A stretch of DNA of 64,000 nt, from positions 186,001 to 250,000 of the forward strand of contig CAZIZO010000005.1 of assembly GCA_964543905.1 (NCBI GenBank), written 5' to 3'. A program made the translations under genes and the position numbers. The notes under the pieces were generated by a model that was given only the letters and a program-made list of their open reading frames with translations, ran no database searches and had not been told where the DNA came from. Every line of letters begins with the position of its first letter. Positions within the stretch are counted from its first letter, which is position 1. This DNA comes from GCA-016699835 sp964543905 (GTDB lineage Bacteria > Planctomycetota > Phycisphaerae > Phycisphaerales > UBA1924). Below, piece by piece: positions 48,371 through 57,628 of this stretch.

Positions 48371-48410
48371 CGGGAGACTCGATGCGTCATCGAGTCTCCC
48401 GTTTTCGTTT
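48371..48410 (+). terminator. Rho-independent terminator of tRNA-Ser
   Basis: CGGGAGACTCGATG-CGT-CATCGAGTCTCCCG, a 14-bp perfect stem, followed by TTTTCGTTT. It ends the tRNA transcript before the convergent fabH gene. Confidence 0.9.
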
Positions 48411-48453
48411 GGCGCACGTGCGTTGAAGCGCGTCCGTCCCCCCGCCGCGCACG

Positions 48454-49491
48454 TTACAACTGCCAGAGGCTGCTGCCCCACGTCAGTCCGCCGCCGAAAC
48501 CGAGAAACATCACCTTCATCCCCTCGCGCACGCGACCGGCCTGGCGCAGTTCATCCAGGCACAGCGGCACCGACGCCGCCACCGTGTTTCCAACCCGATC
48601 GATGTTCACGTAGAGTTTGTCTTCGGTCAGGCCGAAGCGTTCGCGGGCCGCCGAGAGGATCCTCGCGTTCGATTGGTGGCACACGAACATATCGACGTCG
48701 CTCGCCTTGAGCCCCGCCTTATCAAGGGTCTCCTGAATAAGGTCGGGAAAAGTCCCGACGGCAAACTTGAAGACCCCTGCTCCGTTCATGTACACATGAC
48801 CAATCTGCCGTGGGTCGGGCGCCGTGCCCGGCGGGAAGTCGCGATCCTCCTCCGGAATGTAGATCTCCTTCCACCGCTCACCATCGGCATGAATGGACTG
48901 CGCGAGGATGCCCAGGCGTGCATCGTCCGTCGCCTTGAAGATCGCCGCACCCGCGGCATCGCCGAAAATGATCGCCGTCCCTCGCCCGAAGTCGCTGTAG
49001 TCCATCAACGTCGAGAGACAATCGGCACCGACCAGCGCGATCGTATTGTACGAGCCGCAGCGCAGGAGATCGTGCACCACGTTCATCCCAAACACAAAGC
49101 CGCAGCATGCCGCATTGAGGTCGAACGCCCCAGCCCGCGTCGCCTTGATCATGTTGGCCACCAGGCACGCGGTCGGCGGGCACCTCATCTCACTGGTCAT
49201 CGTGGACACCACGATGACGTCGAGATCGTCCGCCCCCAGGCGTGCATCGGCCAGCGCCTTCTGCAAGGCTCGGGCCGCCAACACGGACGTGGATTCCCCT
49301 TTGTCCTTGTCGATGATGTTCCGCGTGTGGATCCCCGTGCGCTGCACGATCCACTCGTCGCTCGTGCTCATCATCTTTTCGAGATCGGCATTGGTCAACG
49401 TCTTCGAGGGAAGGGCCGATCCCGTACCGACTAGCCGTACACCCCGGCGAGCGGCGCCCATCCGTCCGTTCGCGCCTGCGGAGTTGCTCAC
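48454..49491 (-). CDS. fabH: Beta-ketoacyl-ACP synthase III
   Basis: 345 residues. FabH condenses acetyl-CoA with malonyl-ACP to start fatty acid synthesis. The nucleophile Cys129 (FDLNAACCGFVFG), the His in FVCHQSNARIL and the Asn in RVGNTVAASVPL make up the catalytic triad; the entry motif SDEWIVQRTGIHTR is present. The GTG start overlaps the plsX stop (GTGA), so the two are translationally coupled. Last gene of the rpmF-plsX-fabH cluster. Confidence 0.96.
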   Translation of the reverse strand: MSNSAGANGRMGAARRGVRLVGTGSALPSKTLTNADLEKMMSTSDEWIVQRTGIHTRNIIDKDKGESTSVLAARALQKALADARLGADDLDVIVVSTMTSEMRCPPTACLVANMIKATRAGAFDLNAACCGFVFGMNVVHDLLRCGSYNTIALVGADCLSTLMDYSDFGRGTAIIFGDAAGAAIFKATDDARLGILAQSIHADGERWKEIYIPEEDRDFPPGTAPDPRQIGHVYMNGAGVFKFAVGTFPDLIQETLDKAGLKASDVDMFVCHQSNARILSAARERFGLTEDKLYVNIDRVGNTVAASVPLCLDELRQAGRVREGMKVMFLGFGGGLTWGSSLWQL

Positions 49492-50540
49492 ACTGTCTCC
49501 CGTGCAACCGAAGCGGCCTCCGCGGCTTCCAGCATCCCAGAAACCTCCTCGAGCCGCTGGATAATCGCTTCATTGACCCCGGATCGTACGAACGTTCGGC
49601 AGTTCTTGATCGCCGCCCGAATCGTCCTCGCCTCACTGCTGCCGTGCGCGATGAAGCACGCCCCGTTCACCCCCAGCAGGGGCGCGCCGCCGTGCTCGTG
49701 ATAGTCGTTCTTCGCGTAGATGTTCTTCACCACCGGCTCAAACTTCGCCATCAGGTCCGCGTCGTACGCCAGCAGTTCCGACGCGATCGCCTTGAACAGG
49801 CTCTTCGCCATGCCCTCGGCAGCCTTCAAAACCGTGTTGCCCACCAGACCGTCGGTGATCACCACATCCGCCACGCCCTCAAAGAACTCGCGCCCCTCGA
49901 TGTACCCCACGTAGTTCAGCCCGGGCGTTGCCTTCACCAGATCACGCACCTGCTTGATGAGCCCCGTGCCCTTCGCCTCTTCCGAGCCGATGTTCATGAC
50001 CGCCACACGCGGCGACTCAATCCTGAGGATGTTCTTGGCCAAGACCTCGGCCATCAGCCCGTACTGCCACAGGTGTTCCGCCTTGGGCTCCGGATTCGCG
50101 CCCGCGTCGATCATCACAAAGGGCCCATGAAACGACGGCACGGTGACCGCAATCCCCGGCCTGAGCACGTTCGGCAACCGCCGCATGTGCAGCATCGCCG
50201 CCGCCACGCAGGCGCCCGTGTTCCCGGCGCTGAGAACCACGTCGCATCGACGCGGGTGGCTCTTCGATCCGATCTGGGCCATCTTCACAATTGAAGAGTC
50301 CGGCTTGCCTCGCACGGCCTTCGCCGGTGAATCGTCCATCGCGATCACGTCGTTCGCCTCTTCAATCTCGATCCGCGTGTCGCGAAGACCACGCTCTTCA
50401 AGCGTCTCTTCAATCACCCGTCGAGGCCCCACAAGCACCATCGTGTCTTGCGGCCCGAACTCGGGCAATGCCATGAAGCAGCCCTTCAGGATCGCGTCGG
50501 GCGCATGGTCGCCCCCCATCACGTCGATCGCGATTCGCAT
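49488..50540 (-). CDS. plsX: Phosphate acyltransferase PlsX
   Basis: 350 residues from the ATG at 50540, which gives the classical opening MRIAIDVMGGDHAPDAI; the frame is open to 50648, and an ATG at 50609 would add 23 residues. PlsX converts acyl-ACP to acyl-phosphate for glycerolipid synthesis. Signatures include SIVKMAQIG, VVLSAGNTGACVAAAMLHM, NIGSEEAKGTGL, GYIEGREFFEGVADVVITDGLVGNTVLKAAEG and PLLGVNGACFIAHGSS. It lies 236 bases after rpmF and overlaps fabH, the widely conserved order. Confidence 0.95.
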   Translation of the reverse strand: MRIAIDVMGGDHAPDAILKGCFMALPEFGPQDTMVLVGPRRVIEETLEERGLRDTRIEIEEANDVIAMDDSPAKAVRGKPDSSIVKMAQIGSKSHPRRCDVVLSAGNTGACVAAAMLHMRRLPNVLRPGIAVTVPSFHGPFVMIDAGANPEPKAEHLWQYGLMAEVLAKNILRIESPRVAVMNIGSEEAKGTGLIKQVRDLVKATPGLNYVGYIEGREFFEGVADVVITDGLVGNTVLKAAEGMAKSLFKAIASELLAYDADLMAKFEPVVKNIYAKNDYHEHGGAPLLGVNGACFIAHGSSEARTIRAAIKNCRTFVRSGVNEAIIQRLEEVSGMLEAAEAASVARETV

Positions 50541-50776
50541 CGGGCGTTCGCCCCCCGTGCCCGGGGTGCCGTTGAGAGATGAGTTGGTCTGTGGTGAGGC
50601 GCCTGTCATGGATGCGGTTACCCTGCCTGGCCCGCGCCGTTGGTCCAAGAGCGAGCGCGATCAGTGTAGCACCGACGCAACGACCAAAGTTCGAACGCGA
50701 TCTTCGCCAAACCCGAACCAGAGTTTCTCGCGGCCCTCACGCCAGCGACCGATCGGCCCGACGTGAGCCCGTCGGC

Positions 50777-50977
50777 TCATTCCTTCGTGACGCCGATGCC
50801 CAACTTAGGAACCTTGATCCGTAGTCCGGGGCGAACATACCCAGACTCTTTGCACGCACGATGGTGCGCCTTGGGCATACCGGTCATCGGGCATACCCCA
50901 ACGACGACGGGAGTAAGGGCATGGTGCGAGCGACGACGACGGGTGCGGCCGTAGGAGACTCTCTGTGGGGGGAGCAT
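50777..50977 (-). CDS. rpmF: Ribosomal protein L32 (two zinc ligands lost)
   Basis: 66 residues. The N-terminus MLPPQRVSYGRTRRRRSHHALT and the core CPMTGMPKAHHRACKESGY match bacterial L32. The normal zinc site uses four cysteines (CPxCG ... HxxCxxCG); here the second and fourth positions are Thr and Ser, leaving only two, as in zinc-independent forms. Placement directly upstream of plsX-fabH supports the call. GAGG lies about 10 bases before the ATG. Length is slightly above the usual 55-60. Confidence 0.88.
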   Translation of the reverse strand: MLPPQRVSYGRTRRRRSHHALTPVVVGVCPMTGMPKAHHRACKESGYVRPGLRIKVPKLGIGVTKE

Positions 50978-51208
50978 GGAAAAGCGACCTCACAAACAAG
51001 CCGCCGCGGGCAGGATACGCCCGAACGCGTGCGGACAAAGGCGAGGGGAAGATTAGGAGTCCTTTCGCGCCAGGTCAACGGTGCCCGACGAGCCCAAAGC
51101 CACCGACCGAGACCAAGGAAACACGACGCCGAACCTGCCAGAAGGCCTGCCTACTTTCGGATTCGTCGATCCTAGGACAACGTAGACAGAAAACTCCGAG
51201 AACGAAAA

Positions 51209-51228
51209 GAGCCTGGATATCCAGGCTC
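51209..51228 (-). terminator. Terminator of tRNA-Lys
   Basis: GAGCCTGG-ATAT-CCAGGCTC, an 8-bp perfect stem, followed on the minus strand by TTTTCG. It lies 9 bases beyond the tRNA 3' end. Confidence 0.7.
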
Positions 51229-51237
51229 AAACCGAAG

Positions 51238-51310
<73 letters not shown>

Positions 51311-51888
51311 GGACAGGCCTTGCCGAGGCCCTCTGCGGGCGAAGGCGTAGCCGGCTTGGTTTGCTGCCGATGCACACGGTGATCTGGTCCCCGTCGCCTC
51401 GGTTTTTCCGTGCAAGTTTATCCGGTCTATGGACGCGGTCCAGTCGATCGCAGAGTTGAGACCGATTTGGGTCACAGGCAAACCGCGGTCCGTAAGGGGG
51501 TCTGGTTGGCGAAGTGGCGTCCGGAGATACCCGTCCCGATCACGGACCCCATCGGATGTGCAGAAGGAGATTCGCCACGCGACAATCGCACGTCGTTCGC
51601 CCAACTGCGACCCAGCATGAACACCCGCGGCGACGTGGTGTTTCGAGCCCCGGTCACCGATTGCCCGAACGTCTCGTGATGGGGGGCGTTTGAGTTGGCG
51701 AAGATCCTCCACGTCGCGAGGTCCAGCGAGAAGCCTGTCCAGGCCGAGCATCTGACGTGTCCGAGCGACTCGCGGGCCGTTGTTGGCCGAGACGGAGATC
51801 GCCTTGCGAGTCCACCGAGGTTGGGAGTTGGAAGAGCCCCGGGTTTATCTTATGGTCCGAGAACGTATGCTTTCCTTTGCACAATCTT
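51311..51888. other. Intergenic region without recognisable gene
   Basis: 578 bases between tRNA-Lys and the promoter of the MgtC-like gene. Short open frames exist on both strands, but none has a ribosome site plus a known motif. The right end becomes markedly AT-rich compared with the surroundings. Confidence 0.4.
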
Positions 51889-51894
51889 TATAAT
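51889..51894 (+). promoter_or_regulatory. -10 box upstream of the MgtC-like gene
   Basis: A perfect TATAAT in an AT-rich island. The -35 region 17 bases upstream (TATGCT) is weak. Predicted start near 51901, a leader of only about 14 bases without Shine-Dalgarno sequence. Confidence 0.45.
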
Positions 51895-51914
51895 TGCTAT
51901 GCTTGCTGACTCCT

Positions 51915-52424
51915 ATGGACTACCTGCAACCCGTGGACATTGTCGCTCGACTCGGGACCGCGCTCATCTTGGGCGGGGCTCTCGGCCTCGAACGCGAGCG
52001 GAAAAACCGACCCGCCGGCTTTCGGACGATGATCCTCATCAGCCTCGGCACTGCCGGGTTCATGATCGCCGGAAGCGAGGTCATCAAGGCCGCCGCGGTC
52101 GAGAACGGCACGTCCCTCGCCGGCGCGGACATCTCCCGCGTCCTTCAGGGGCTCATCGGTGGCGTGGGGTTCCTCGGTGCCGGGGCCGTGCTCCAGAACA
52201 AGAAGGCCGTTCGCGGACTCACGACCGCGGCGGCGGTGTGGGTGACCGCCTGCGTCGGCGCCGCGGCGGGCTTCGGGTTGTACTCCCTTGCCGTCATCCT
52301 CAGCGTCATGGCCCTGTTCACACTGGTTGTGCTGGAGTGGGTAGAGGACAAGTACTTTCCCGACCCGAACGAACAGGTCAACGGGGAAGAGAACGGGCGA
52401 CCCAAGCACGCGGAGAAGGAATGA
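51915..52424 (+). CDS. MgtC/SapB family membrane protein
   Basis: 169 residues from the ATG at 51915 (MDYLQPVDIVARLGTA). Family signatures: GTALILGGALGLERERKNRPAGFRT, MILISLGTAGFMIAG, VLQGLIGGVGFLGAGAVLQ, GLTTAAAVWVTACVGAAAGFGLY. Four or five membrane helices precede a short Glu/Lys-rich soluble tail. MgtC proteins modulate ATP synthase and aid growth in low magnesium in some pathogens; SapB-type relatives are widespread with unclear roles. No neighbour suggests a specific function. Confidence 0.88.
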   Translation: MDYLQPVDIVARLGTALILGGALGLERERKNRPAGFRTMILISLGTAGFMIAGSEVIKAAAVENGTSLAGADISRVLQGLIGGVGFLGAGAVLQNKKAVRGLTTAAAVWVTACVGAAAGFGLYSLAVILSVMALFTLVVLEWVEDKYFPDPNEQVNGEENGRPKHAEKE

Positions 52425-52435
52425 GGCCGATCGCG

Positions 52436-52594
52436 TCAACCCGATTGGCTTTGGCTGAATACGGGGGCGCAGGCCGCGGCGGTTTTGCAGCCGGCCTCGA
52501 AGCGAAGCAGGAAAGCGAGGAGATCGTGGATGGTGACGTCACCGTCGAGCGTCCCGGTGGTGCACCCGTCGTCCACGTCGGCGACGATGGGCAC
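52436..52594 (-). pseudogene. Decayed GC-type dockerin fragment
   Basis: The end of an open frame reads VPIVADVDDGCTTG, then DGDVTIHDLLAFLLRFEAGC, then 16 further residues to the stop. It matches the terminal repeat of the secreted protein at 17963-20251 (DDGSG, DGGVTIDDLL, AAGC). Differences: Cys in place of Ser, an extra tail after the terminal Gly-Cys, and no second repeat. The frame is open upstream to 52852, but that part shows no domain or signal peptide. Most likely the 3' remnant of a dockerin-anchored gene whose body has been lost. Confidence 0.6.
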
Positions 52595-52974
52595 GGGACC
52601 TAGGTCGCGGGCACAACACCCGTGGGTGATCCGGTCGCCTCTGGACGATGTGAGGACCGGGATCGAGGCGTCATGCTGACCGATCGTGCCCAAGATCGCA
52701 TGGGCGTCGCATCCGACAGGCCGATTACGCCGCAATCTTGAGTCGATCACGACACCGCGTTGGGCGAAGCGATCGTTCGTGGGCGATTGAGCGTCGTGCG
52801 GCCAAACGCGAGGTCCTTTGAGCCGACCTGCACGCTCGACTCGAGGATCCACTTCAGGGTTCGAACGCCATCCTGCCCATGCCCGTCGCTCTCACTGCGG
52901 GAGAAGCATCTCGTGTTGCCGTTGAGCCACTAGCGTGCGCTCGCTTCGCCGGCACCACCAAGGTGACGCCCCGC
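52595..52974. other. Region upstream of the dockerin remnant
   Basis: 380 bases between the remnant and the membrane protein gene. An open minus-strand frame to 52852 continues from the remnant but without recognisable features; it may be part of the same dead gene. No RNA gene or terminator seen. Confidence 0.4.
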
Positions 52975-53757
52975 TTACCGCATCAAGGCGGTCGCGACGC
53001 TCTCCCAGACCGAGGTCTTGGCGATCGCCGTAATTGTCATGGAGGTCACGGCCACAATCGTGAACCCAACACCCATCCAACGATCCACGGAACGCACGAG
53101 CACACACCGCAGCCCCCAGAGCACGCCCGCGAGCACGACCGCCATGAAGAACGGACCGAAGAGCGCGTCGAACATGGTGCCGACGTAGAGATTGTTGAGG
53201 GCGTCGATGCGATTGAGCGCGGCCGAGAGCGTGCAAAGCGTGGCGGTGGTCATCATGGAACGGTGGATCGCCGGACGTGTGCGCTGCCAGACCGCGATCG
53301 CCACGAGCGCCCCGAACGCGAGCATCGAGAGGAAGGGCACGGCGAGGAACTGGACCGGAGTGAATCCCATGAGCGTCGCCTCGGGAGGCATGTGCTTCAT
53401 GCCCTGGATGCCGACGGGAATCCCGATCGCCACGACGCACGCCGCGAGGCACGCACCGACGACGCCGATCTTGCGGTGAACTTTGCGGTTCCCGGTCGCC
53501 ACGAGGAGGGGTTGGAGAATCCCGAGGACGATCCAGGCGGCCATGGACATCCCATGGGCGATCACCAGCGAGCGGATGGGCGGGGTGATCTCGCGATTGG
53601 GATAGGCCCGCCCGTGGAAATAGAACTGCTCAAAGCCCACGAGCACGCACGCGAACATCGCGACCCCTGCGAAGGAAAAGAACCACCGGTCCAGCCTCAC
53701 CCGCGGAAGGGTGAGAGGTTGGAGCTTGGAGTGTGTCGCGAGTGCCTCGGTCTGCAT
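52975..53757 (-). CDS. Multi-pass membrane protein, DUF2306-like
   Basis: 260 residues; AAGGAA lies 6-7 bases before the ATG. About seven membrane helices: FFSFAGVAMFACVLVGF, GMSMAAWIVLGILQPLLVA, IGVVGACLAACVVAIGIPV, FLAVPFLSMLAFGALVAIAVW, and more. Conserved-looking His residues occur in SLVIAHGMSMAAW and NRKVHRKIGVVG, the latter typical of DUF2306-like proteins, and PAIHRSMM. Possible haem or redox role, but the family has no established function. It diverges from the second ECF sigma gene at a 219-base intergenic region. Confidence 0.65.
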   Translation of the reverse strand: MQTEALATHSKLQPLTLPRVRLDRWFFSFAGVAMFACVLVGFEQFYFHGRAYPNREITPPIRSLVIAHGMSMAAWIVLGILQPLLVATGNRKVHRKIGVVGACLAACVVAIGIPVGIQGMKHMPPEATLMGFTPVQFLAVPFLSMLAFGALVAIAVWQRTRPAIHRSMMTTATLCTLSAALNRIDALNNLYVGTMFDALFGPFFMAVVLAGVLWGLRCVLVRSVDRWMGVGFTIVAVTSMTITAIAKTSVWESVATALMR

Positions 53758-53976
53758 GGTCGTTCCTTATCTTGTCGGGGTGGGCATGCGACGCGGCGAG
53801 CCCGTCGCGCAGCCTCGGATATGCTTCTCGACTTCGACGAGCCGATCGCCGGGGCGATGGATCGCGAAGGGACTGGACTCGCGCCCGGAGCACGTGCTGG
53901 TGCGTACGGACGAGGCCCACGCAACGACATGCGAGATTGACCGAGAGACGGTGACAACGCTGGACACGACAACGAC

Positions 53977-54588
53977 GTGAACCCAAACACCCCCCAACCC
54001 GTGACCCAACTCATCGACGCCGCCGTCGCGGGTGATGCGCAGGCGTCATCGCAACTCATTCGGGCGGTGTACGAAGACCTGCGGGCCTTGGCGTCGCAGC
54101 ACCTGGCGCACGAGAAGCCGGGGCAGACGCTCCAGGCCACCGCGCTGGTTCACGAGGCCTACATGCGTCTGGTAGGCAAGGACAACCGGCATGCGGACGT
54201 CCAGTGGAATGGGCGGGGGCACTTCTACGCGGCCGCGGGCATCGCGATGCGCCGCATCCTGGTGGAACGGGCGCGGGCCGTCGCGGGTCCAAAGCGCGGC
54301 GGTGGTCGCAAGCGGGAAGAACTCTCCGAATCCGCGGCGATCACGTCGGATGGCGTGCCCAGTTCGGTGGATTGGCTCGCGCTGGACGAGGCGCTCGAAA
54401 AACTCTCGACCGAGGAGCCGCGACTTGCCGAGTTGGTCACGTTGCGATTCTTCGCGGGATTGAGTTTCGAGGCCGCCGCGGAGGTCATGGGCATCTCGGC
54501 GCGCACGGCGATCCGCGATTGGAAATACGCCAAGGCGTGGCTGTACGAGCACATGACGGGAGCCAAGGACGCTGAGGGCGAGGCGTGA
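53977..54588 (+). CDS. ECF sigma factor (TIGR02999/SinI-like), second copy
   Basis: 203 residues from a GTG at 53977; no Shine-Dalgarno sequence and no better ATG. Region 2: LIRAVYEDLRALASQHL, ALVHEAYMRLVG, GHFYAAAGIAMRRILVERAR. Region 4: VTLRFFAGLSFEAAAEVMGISARTAIRDWKYAKAWL. It is a paralogue of the factor at 2057-2698. Its stop overlaps the GTG of the following kinase (GTGA), repeating the coupled layout of the first pair. Confidence 0.9.
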   Translation: MNPNTPQPVTQLIDAAVAGDAQASSQLIRAVYEDLRALASQHLAHEKPGQTLQATALVHEAYMRLVGKDNRHADVQWNGRGHFYAAAGIAMRRILVERARAVAGPKRGGGRKREELSESAAITSDGVPSSVDWLALDEALEKLSTEEPRLAELVTLRFFAGLSFEAAAEVMGISARTAIRDWKYAKAWLYEHMTGAKDAEGEA

Positions 54589-57467
54589 GTTCCGAGCCAC
54601 GAGTCCCGAGCGTTCGAGAGATCGTCGGACGATGCCTGGAGTTGCCCCCGGCCGATCGCGAAGCGTTCATCGACCGCATGTGCGGGGAGGATCCGGCCCT
54701 CGCACGCCGCGTGCGTCGTCTGGTCGCCGCCGCCGAGCGTGCCGACGATTCCGGGTTCCTGGAACCGCAGACCATCGTGCAGGCGCTGGTTGAGCGGGAA
54801 GCGCCAGGCCCCGCGCTCGACGCGTCGGGGCTGATCGGACGGCGCATCGGGCGCTACCTGGTGCAGCGCGTGATCGGCACGGGTGGGATGGGGAGCGTCT
54901 ACGAGGCCGTGCAAGATGAGCCCCGGCGCACCGTCGCGCTGAAGGTCATGCGAGGGGGCCTGTTCGCACGCTCGGCCCAGCGCCGATTCGAGTACGAGGC
55001 CGCGATCTTGGCCCGCCTTCGCCACCCATGCATCGCCCAGGTCTACGACGCCGGGACGCAGTCGATCGCGGTGGGGAGCGAGTCGCAGACGATTCGCTAC
55101 TTCGCGATGGAACTCGTCCCCGACGCGCGCCCACTCACGGCCTACGCCACGACCCATCGTCTGTCCGTCGAGGCGAGGCTTCGCCTCTTCGAGTTGGTCT
55201 GCGACGCGGTCCACCACGGGCACCAGAAGGGCATCATCCACCGCGACCTCAAGCCCGGAAACATCCTCGTGGACGACTCCGGGCACGTCAAGGTCATCGA
55301 CTTCGGCGTCGCCCGCGCCACCGACAACCCGGACGCCACCCAGCACACGATCGCCGGACAAATGGTCGGCACGCTGCAGTACATGAGCCCGGAGCAGTGC
55401 GGCGTTGAGTCCGCCGATCTCGACATCCGAAGCGATGTCTACTCCCTCGGGCTCGTGCTCTACGAGTTGCTGTGCGACAAGCCGCCCTATGACGTCGCGA
55501 ACGTGCCCCTGCACGAGGCCGCCAGGATCATCCGAGAAGAGCCACCGGCCCGACCCGGGCACGCGAGCCGCGAGATGCGGGGCGACCTCGAGACGATCAC
55601 GCTCAAGGCGCTGGAGAAAGACCGTGAGCGCCGGTACGAGTCGGCGGCCGCACTCCGCGAAGACATCCAGCGGTTCCTGCGGGGCGACGCGATCTCCGCG
55701 CGTCCCGCGACCTTGATGTACCAGTTACGCATGCTGGCCCGGCGCAACCGCCATGTCGTCGCCGCGGCCTTGGGCATCGTGCTCGCGATGCTCATCGCCC
55801 TCGTCAGCAGCGTGTACTGGCTGAATCGCGTGAAACGCGAACGTGACGCCGCCCGCGACGCACAGACCAAGGCCAACGTCGCGGCCCGTCGCTCGGATCG
55901 CGCCGCCGAGTTCCTCAAGGCCGTCGTTGCCTCCGCGAGTCCCAACCTTCCGATCCGCTCCGCCGCACAGTTCTCCCCAGACCCCCTCGAGGTTTTCGAG
56001 GAACCGTCGCAGGTCTTCGTCGGCTCTCGTCCCGACCAGTTCACCGTGCCCGACGTGCTCGTCGCCGCGGGCAAGCGATTGGAATCCGAGTTTCCCGACG
56101 AGCCGCTCGTCCGCGCCGATCTCGCCGAGACCCTCGCACTCACGCTCCACCAACTCGGGTTCTTCAACCCAGCGGCCGACCTCTACGAATCCTGCCGAAC
56201 CACGCGCGAGAAGTTGCTCGGGCCCGAAGACCCCCTCACGTTGCGTGTCACCGCACGCTGCGCCGAGATCATCGCGAACATCGGCGACGCCCGCCCCGCG
56301 GTGCCGCTCGCGCAGCAAGTCTACGAACGCACGCGCCGTGTGTATGGCGCGGCAGATCGCCGAACCTTGCTCGCACGCTACCAGTACCTCATGATCCACC
56401 TCCAGGCGGGCGCCCCCCTCGACCAGACGCTCGACGACCTCTCCCGGTTGCACCAGGACGCCTGCGACATCTTCGGCAAGGGCGATCCGCTCGCGCTCCG
56501 CCTCGAATCCGCGCTCGGCTACAACCTCTTCGTCGCCGGGAAGCGCTTCGAGGGCGAGAACATGGTGCGATCCGCGGTGACGGCGTTGGCCGAGTCCGCC
56601 GGCGCCCATTCGCTCGCCACCATCCAGGCCTCGCTCGCCTATGCCGACATGCTCGCCGCCGACCAGCGACTCAGCGAGGCCGAGTCGGTCGCCCGCGATG
56701 GGCTCGAGGGTTTACAAGCCGTCTACCCCGACGCCTCCGCACGCGTCCGAAGCGCGCAGACGCTGCTCGTGGGCATCCTGCGCCGCCAGAAACGCTTCGA
56801 CGAGGCCATCGAGATCGCACGCAAGATGCTCACCGTCGCACGCCGCGTCGAGGGCGTCGAGCATCACCTCACGATCCGATACGAGGACGTGCTCTCGCGC
56901 CTCCTCGTTCGGGCCGCCGAGGCGTCCGGATATGTCACCCCCACGTCGAGCGGCGCTTCGGCGCACTCGCCGGATGTGTCCCTCGCCATGCCGACCGGCA
57001 GCGCATCCCGGATCCGGGTCCGACCCGTCACGCCCGAGTTGAGCACGCTGAACTTTCCCGCCGAGGCGGAGCAACTCGCCGAACATGCTGCCCGCGTCGG
57101 CGAGCGCGTGCTCACGCTCCGCGACGGCAACGCCCTCAACTACGCGCTCAACCACATCGCGACCGTCCGCTGGCGTGGACGATCCCACGAGGCACGCCAG
57201 TTGTTGATCGAACTGGAATCACGCTGCGATGCGCTGGGGATCACCCTGTCGTCGTCGCCCAGCCCGATCTATCTCCTCATCCGTGGAGACATTCGCACAG
57301 ATTTGGGGGAGTACGTGGAGGCCGAGCCCGACCTTCGAGCCGCTTACGACCAGTTGCAAGGACTGAGTCCAGAATACCGCACCCGCTGCGCTCGTTCGCT
57401 GGCCCGACTGCTGGACCTCGCGGGTCGTCCGGATGAGGCAGCCCGGTTTCACGGTGAGTCCAAGTAA
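54585..57467 (+). CDS. Membrane Ser/Thr protein kinase with C-terminal TPR-like region
   Basis: 960 residues from the GTG overlapping the sigma stop. The kinase domain (about 89-355) is intact: GTGGMGSVYEA, Lys120 in VALKVM, HRD at 219-221 in HRDLKPGN, DFGVAR, YMSPEQ. The N-terminal 60 residues (LELPPADREAFIDRMCGEDPALARRVRRL) match those of the other kinase. A membrane helix (HVVAAALGIVLAMLIALVSSVYW, about 388-410) precedes some 540 helical residues with TPR-like pairs (LGFFNPAADLYESCRTTREKLLG, SEAESVARDGLEGLQAVYPDA, KRFDEAIEIARKML). Where the first kinase has WD40 repeats, this one has TPRs, so the two modules probably read different signals. Target unknown. Confidence 0.9.
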   Translation: MSSEPRVPSVREIVGRCLELPPADREAFIDRMCGEDPALARRVRRLVAAAERADDSGFLEPQTIVQALVEREAPGPALDASGLIGRRIGRYLVQRVIGTGGMGSVYEAVQDEPRRTVALKVMRGGLFARSAQRRFEYEAAILARLRHPCIAQVYDAGTQSIAVGSESQTIRYFAMELVPDARPLTAYATTHRLSVEARLRLFELVCDAVHHGHQKGIIHRDLKPGNILVDDSGHVKVIDFGVARATDNPDATQHTIAGQMVGTLQYMSPEQCGVESADLDIRSDVYSLGLVLYELLCDKPPYDVANVPLHEAARIIREEPPARPGHASREMRGDLETITLKALEKDRERRYESAAALREDIQRFLRGDAISARPATLMYQLRMLARRNRHVVAAALGIVLAMLIALVSSVYWLNRVKRERDAARDAQTKANVAARRSDRAAEFLKAVVASASPNLPIRSAAQFSPDPLEVFEEPSQVFVGSRPDQFTVPDVLVAAGKRLESEFPDEPLVRADLAETLALTLHQLGFFNPAADLYESCRTTREKLLGPEDPLTLRVTARCAEIIANIGDARPAVPLAQQVYERTRRVYGAADRRTLLARYQYLMIHLQAGAPLDQTLDDLSRLHQDACDIFGKGDPLALRLESALGYNLFVAGKRFEGENMVRSAVTALAESAGAHSLATIQASLAYADMLAADQRLSEAESVARDGLEGLQAVYPDASARVRSAQTLLVGILRRQKRFDEAIEIARKMLTVARRVEGVEHHLTIRYEDVLSRLLVRAAEASGYVTPTSSGASAHSPDVSLAMPTGSASRIRVRPVTPELSTLNFPAEAEQLAEHAARVGERVLTLRDGNALNYALNHIATVRWRGRSHEARQLLIELESRCDALGITLSSSPSPIYLLIRGDIRTDLGEYVEAEPDLRAAYDQLQGLSPEYRTRCARSLARLLDLAGRPDEAARFHGESK

Positions 57468-57499
57468 CACCGAGTCCGACCCGGCGCCAAAACCGACAA

Positions 57500-57519
57500 C
57501 GCCCCGCGAGAACGGGGCG
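57500..57519 (-). terminator. GC-rich hairpin downstream of tRNA-Glu
   Basis: CGCCCCG-CGAGAA-CGGGGCG, a 7-bp stem with a 6-base loop, between the kinase stop and tRNA-Glu. On the minus strand it is followed by TTGTCGGTTTTGG, moderately T-rich. It may serve both converging transcripts. Confidence 0.45.
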
Positions 57520-57553
57520 CTTCGTCGCCCTGCGGCGAGGCTTCGAACACCAA

Positions 57554-57628
57554 TGACCCCACGGGGATTCGAACCCCGGTTTCCAGGATGAGAACCTGGC
57601 GTCCTAGACCAGGCTAGACGATGGGGCC
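57554..57628 (-). tRNA. tRNA-Glu (CTC)
   Basis: Minus-strand cloverleaf: acceptor GGCCCCA pairs with TGGGGTC, anticodon stem CCAGG/CCTGG encloses TTCTCAT with anticodon CTC, and T arm CGGGG-TTCGAAT-CCCCG. CCA is not encoded. Confidence 0.94.
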
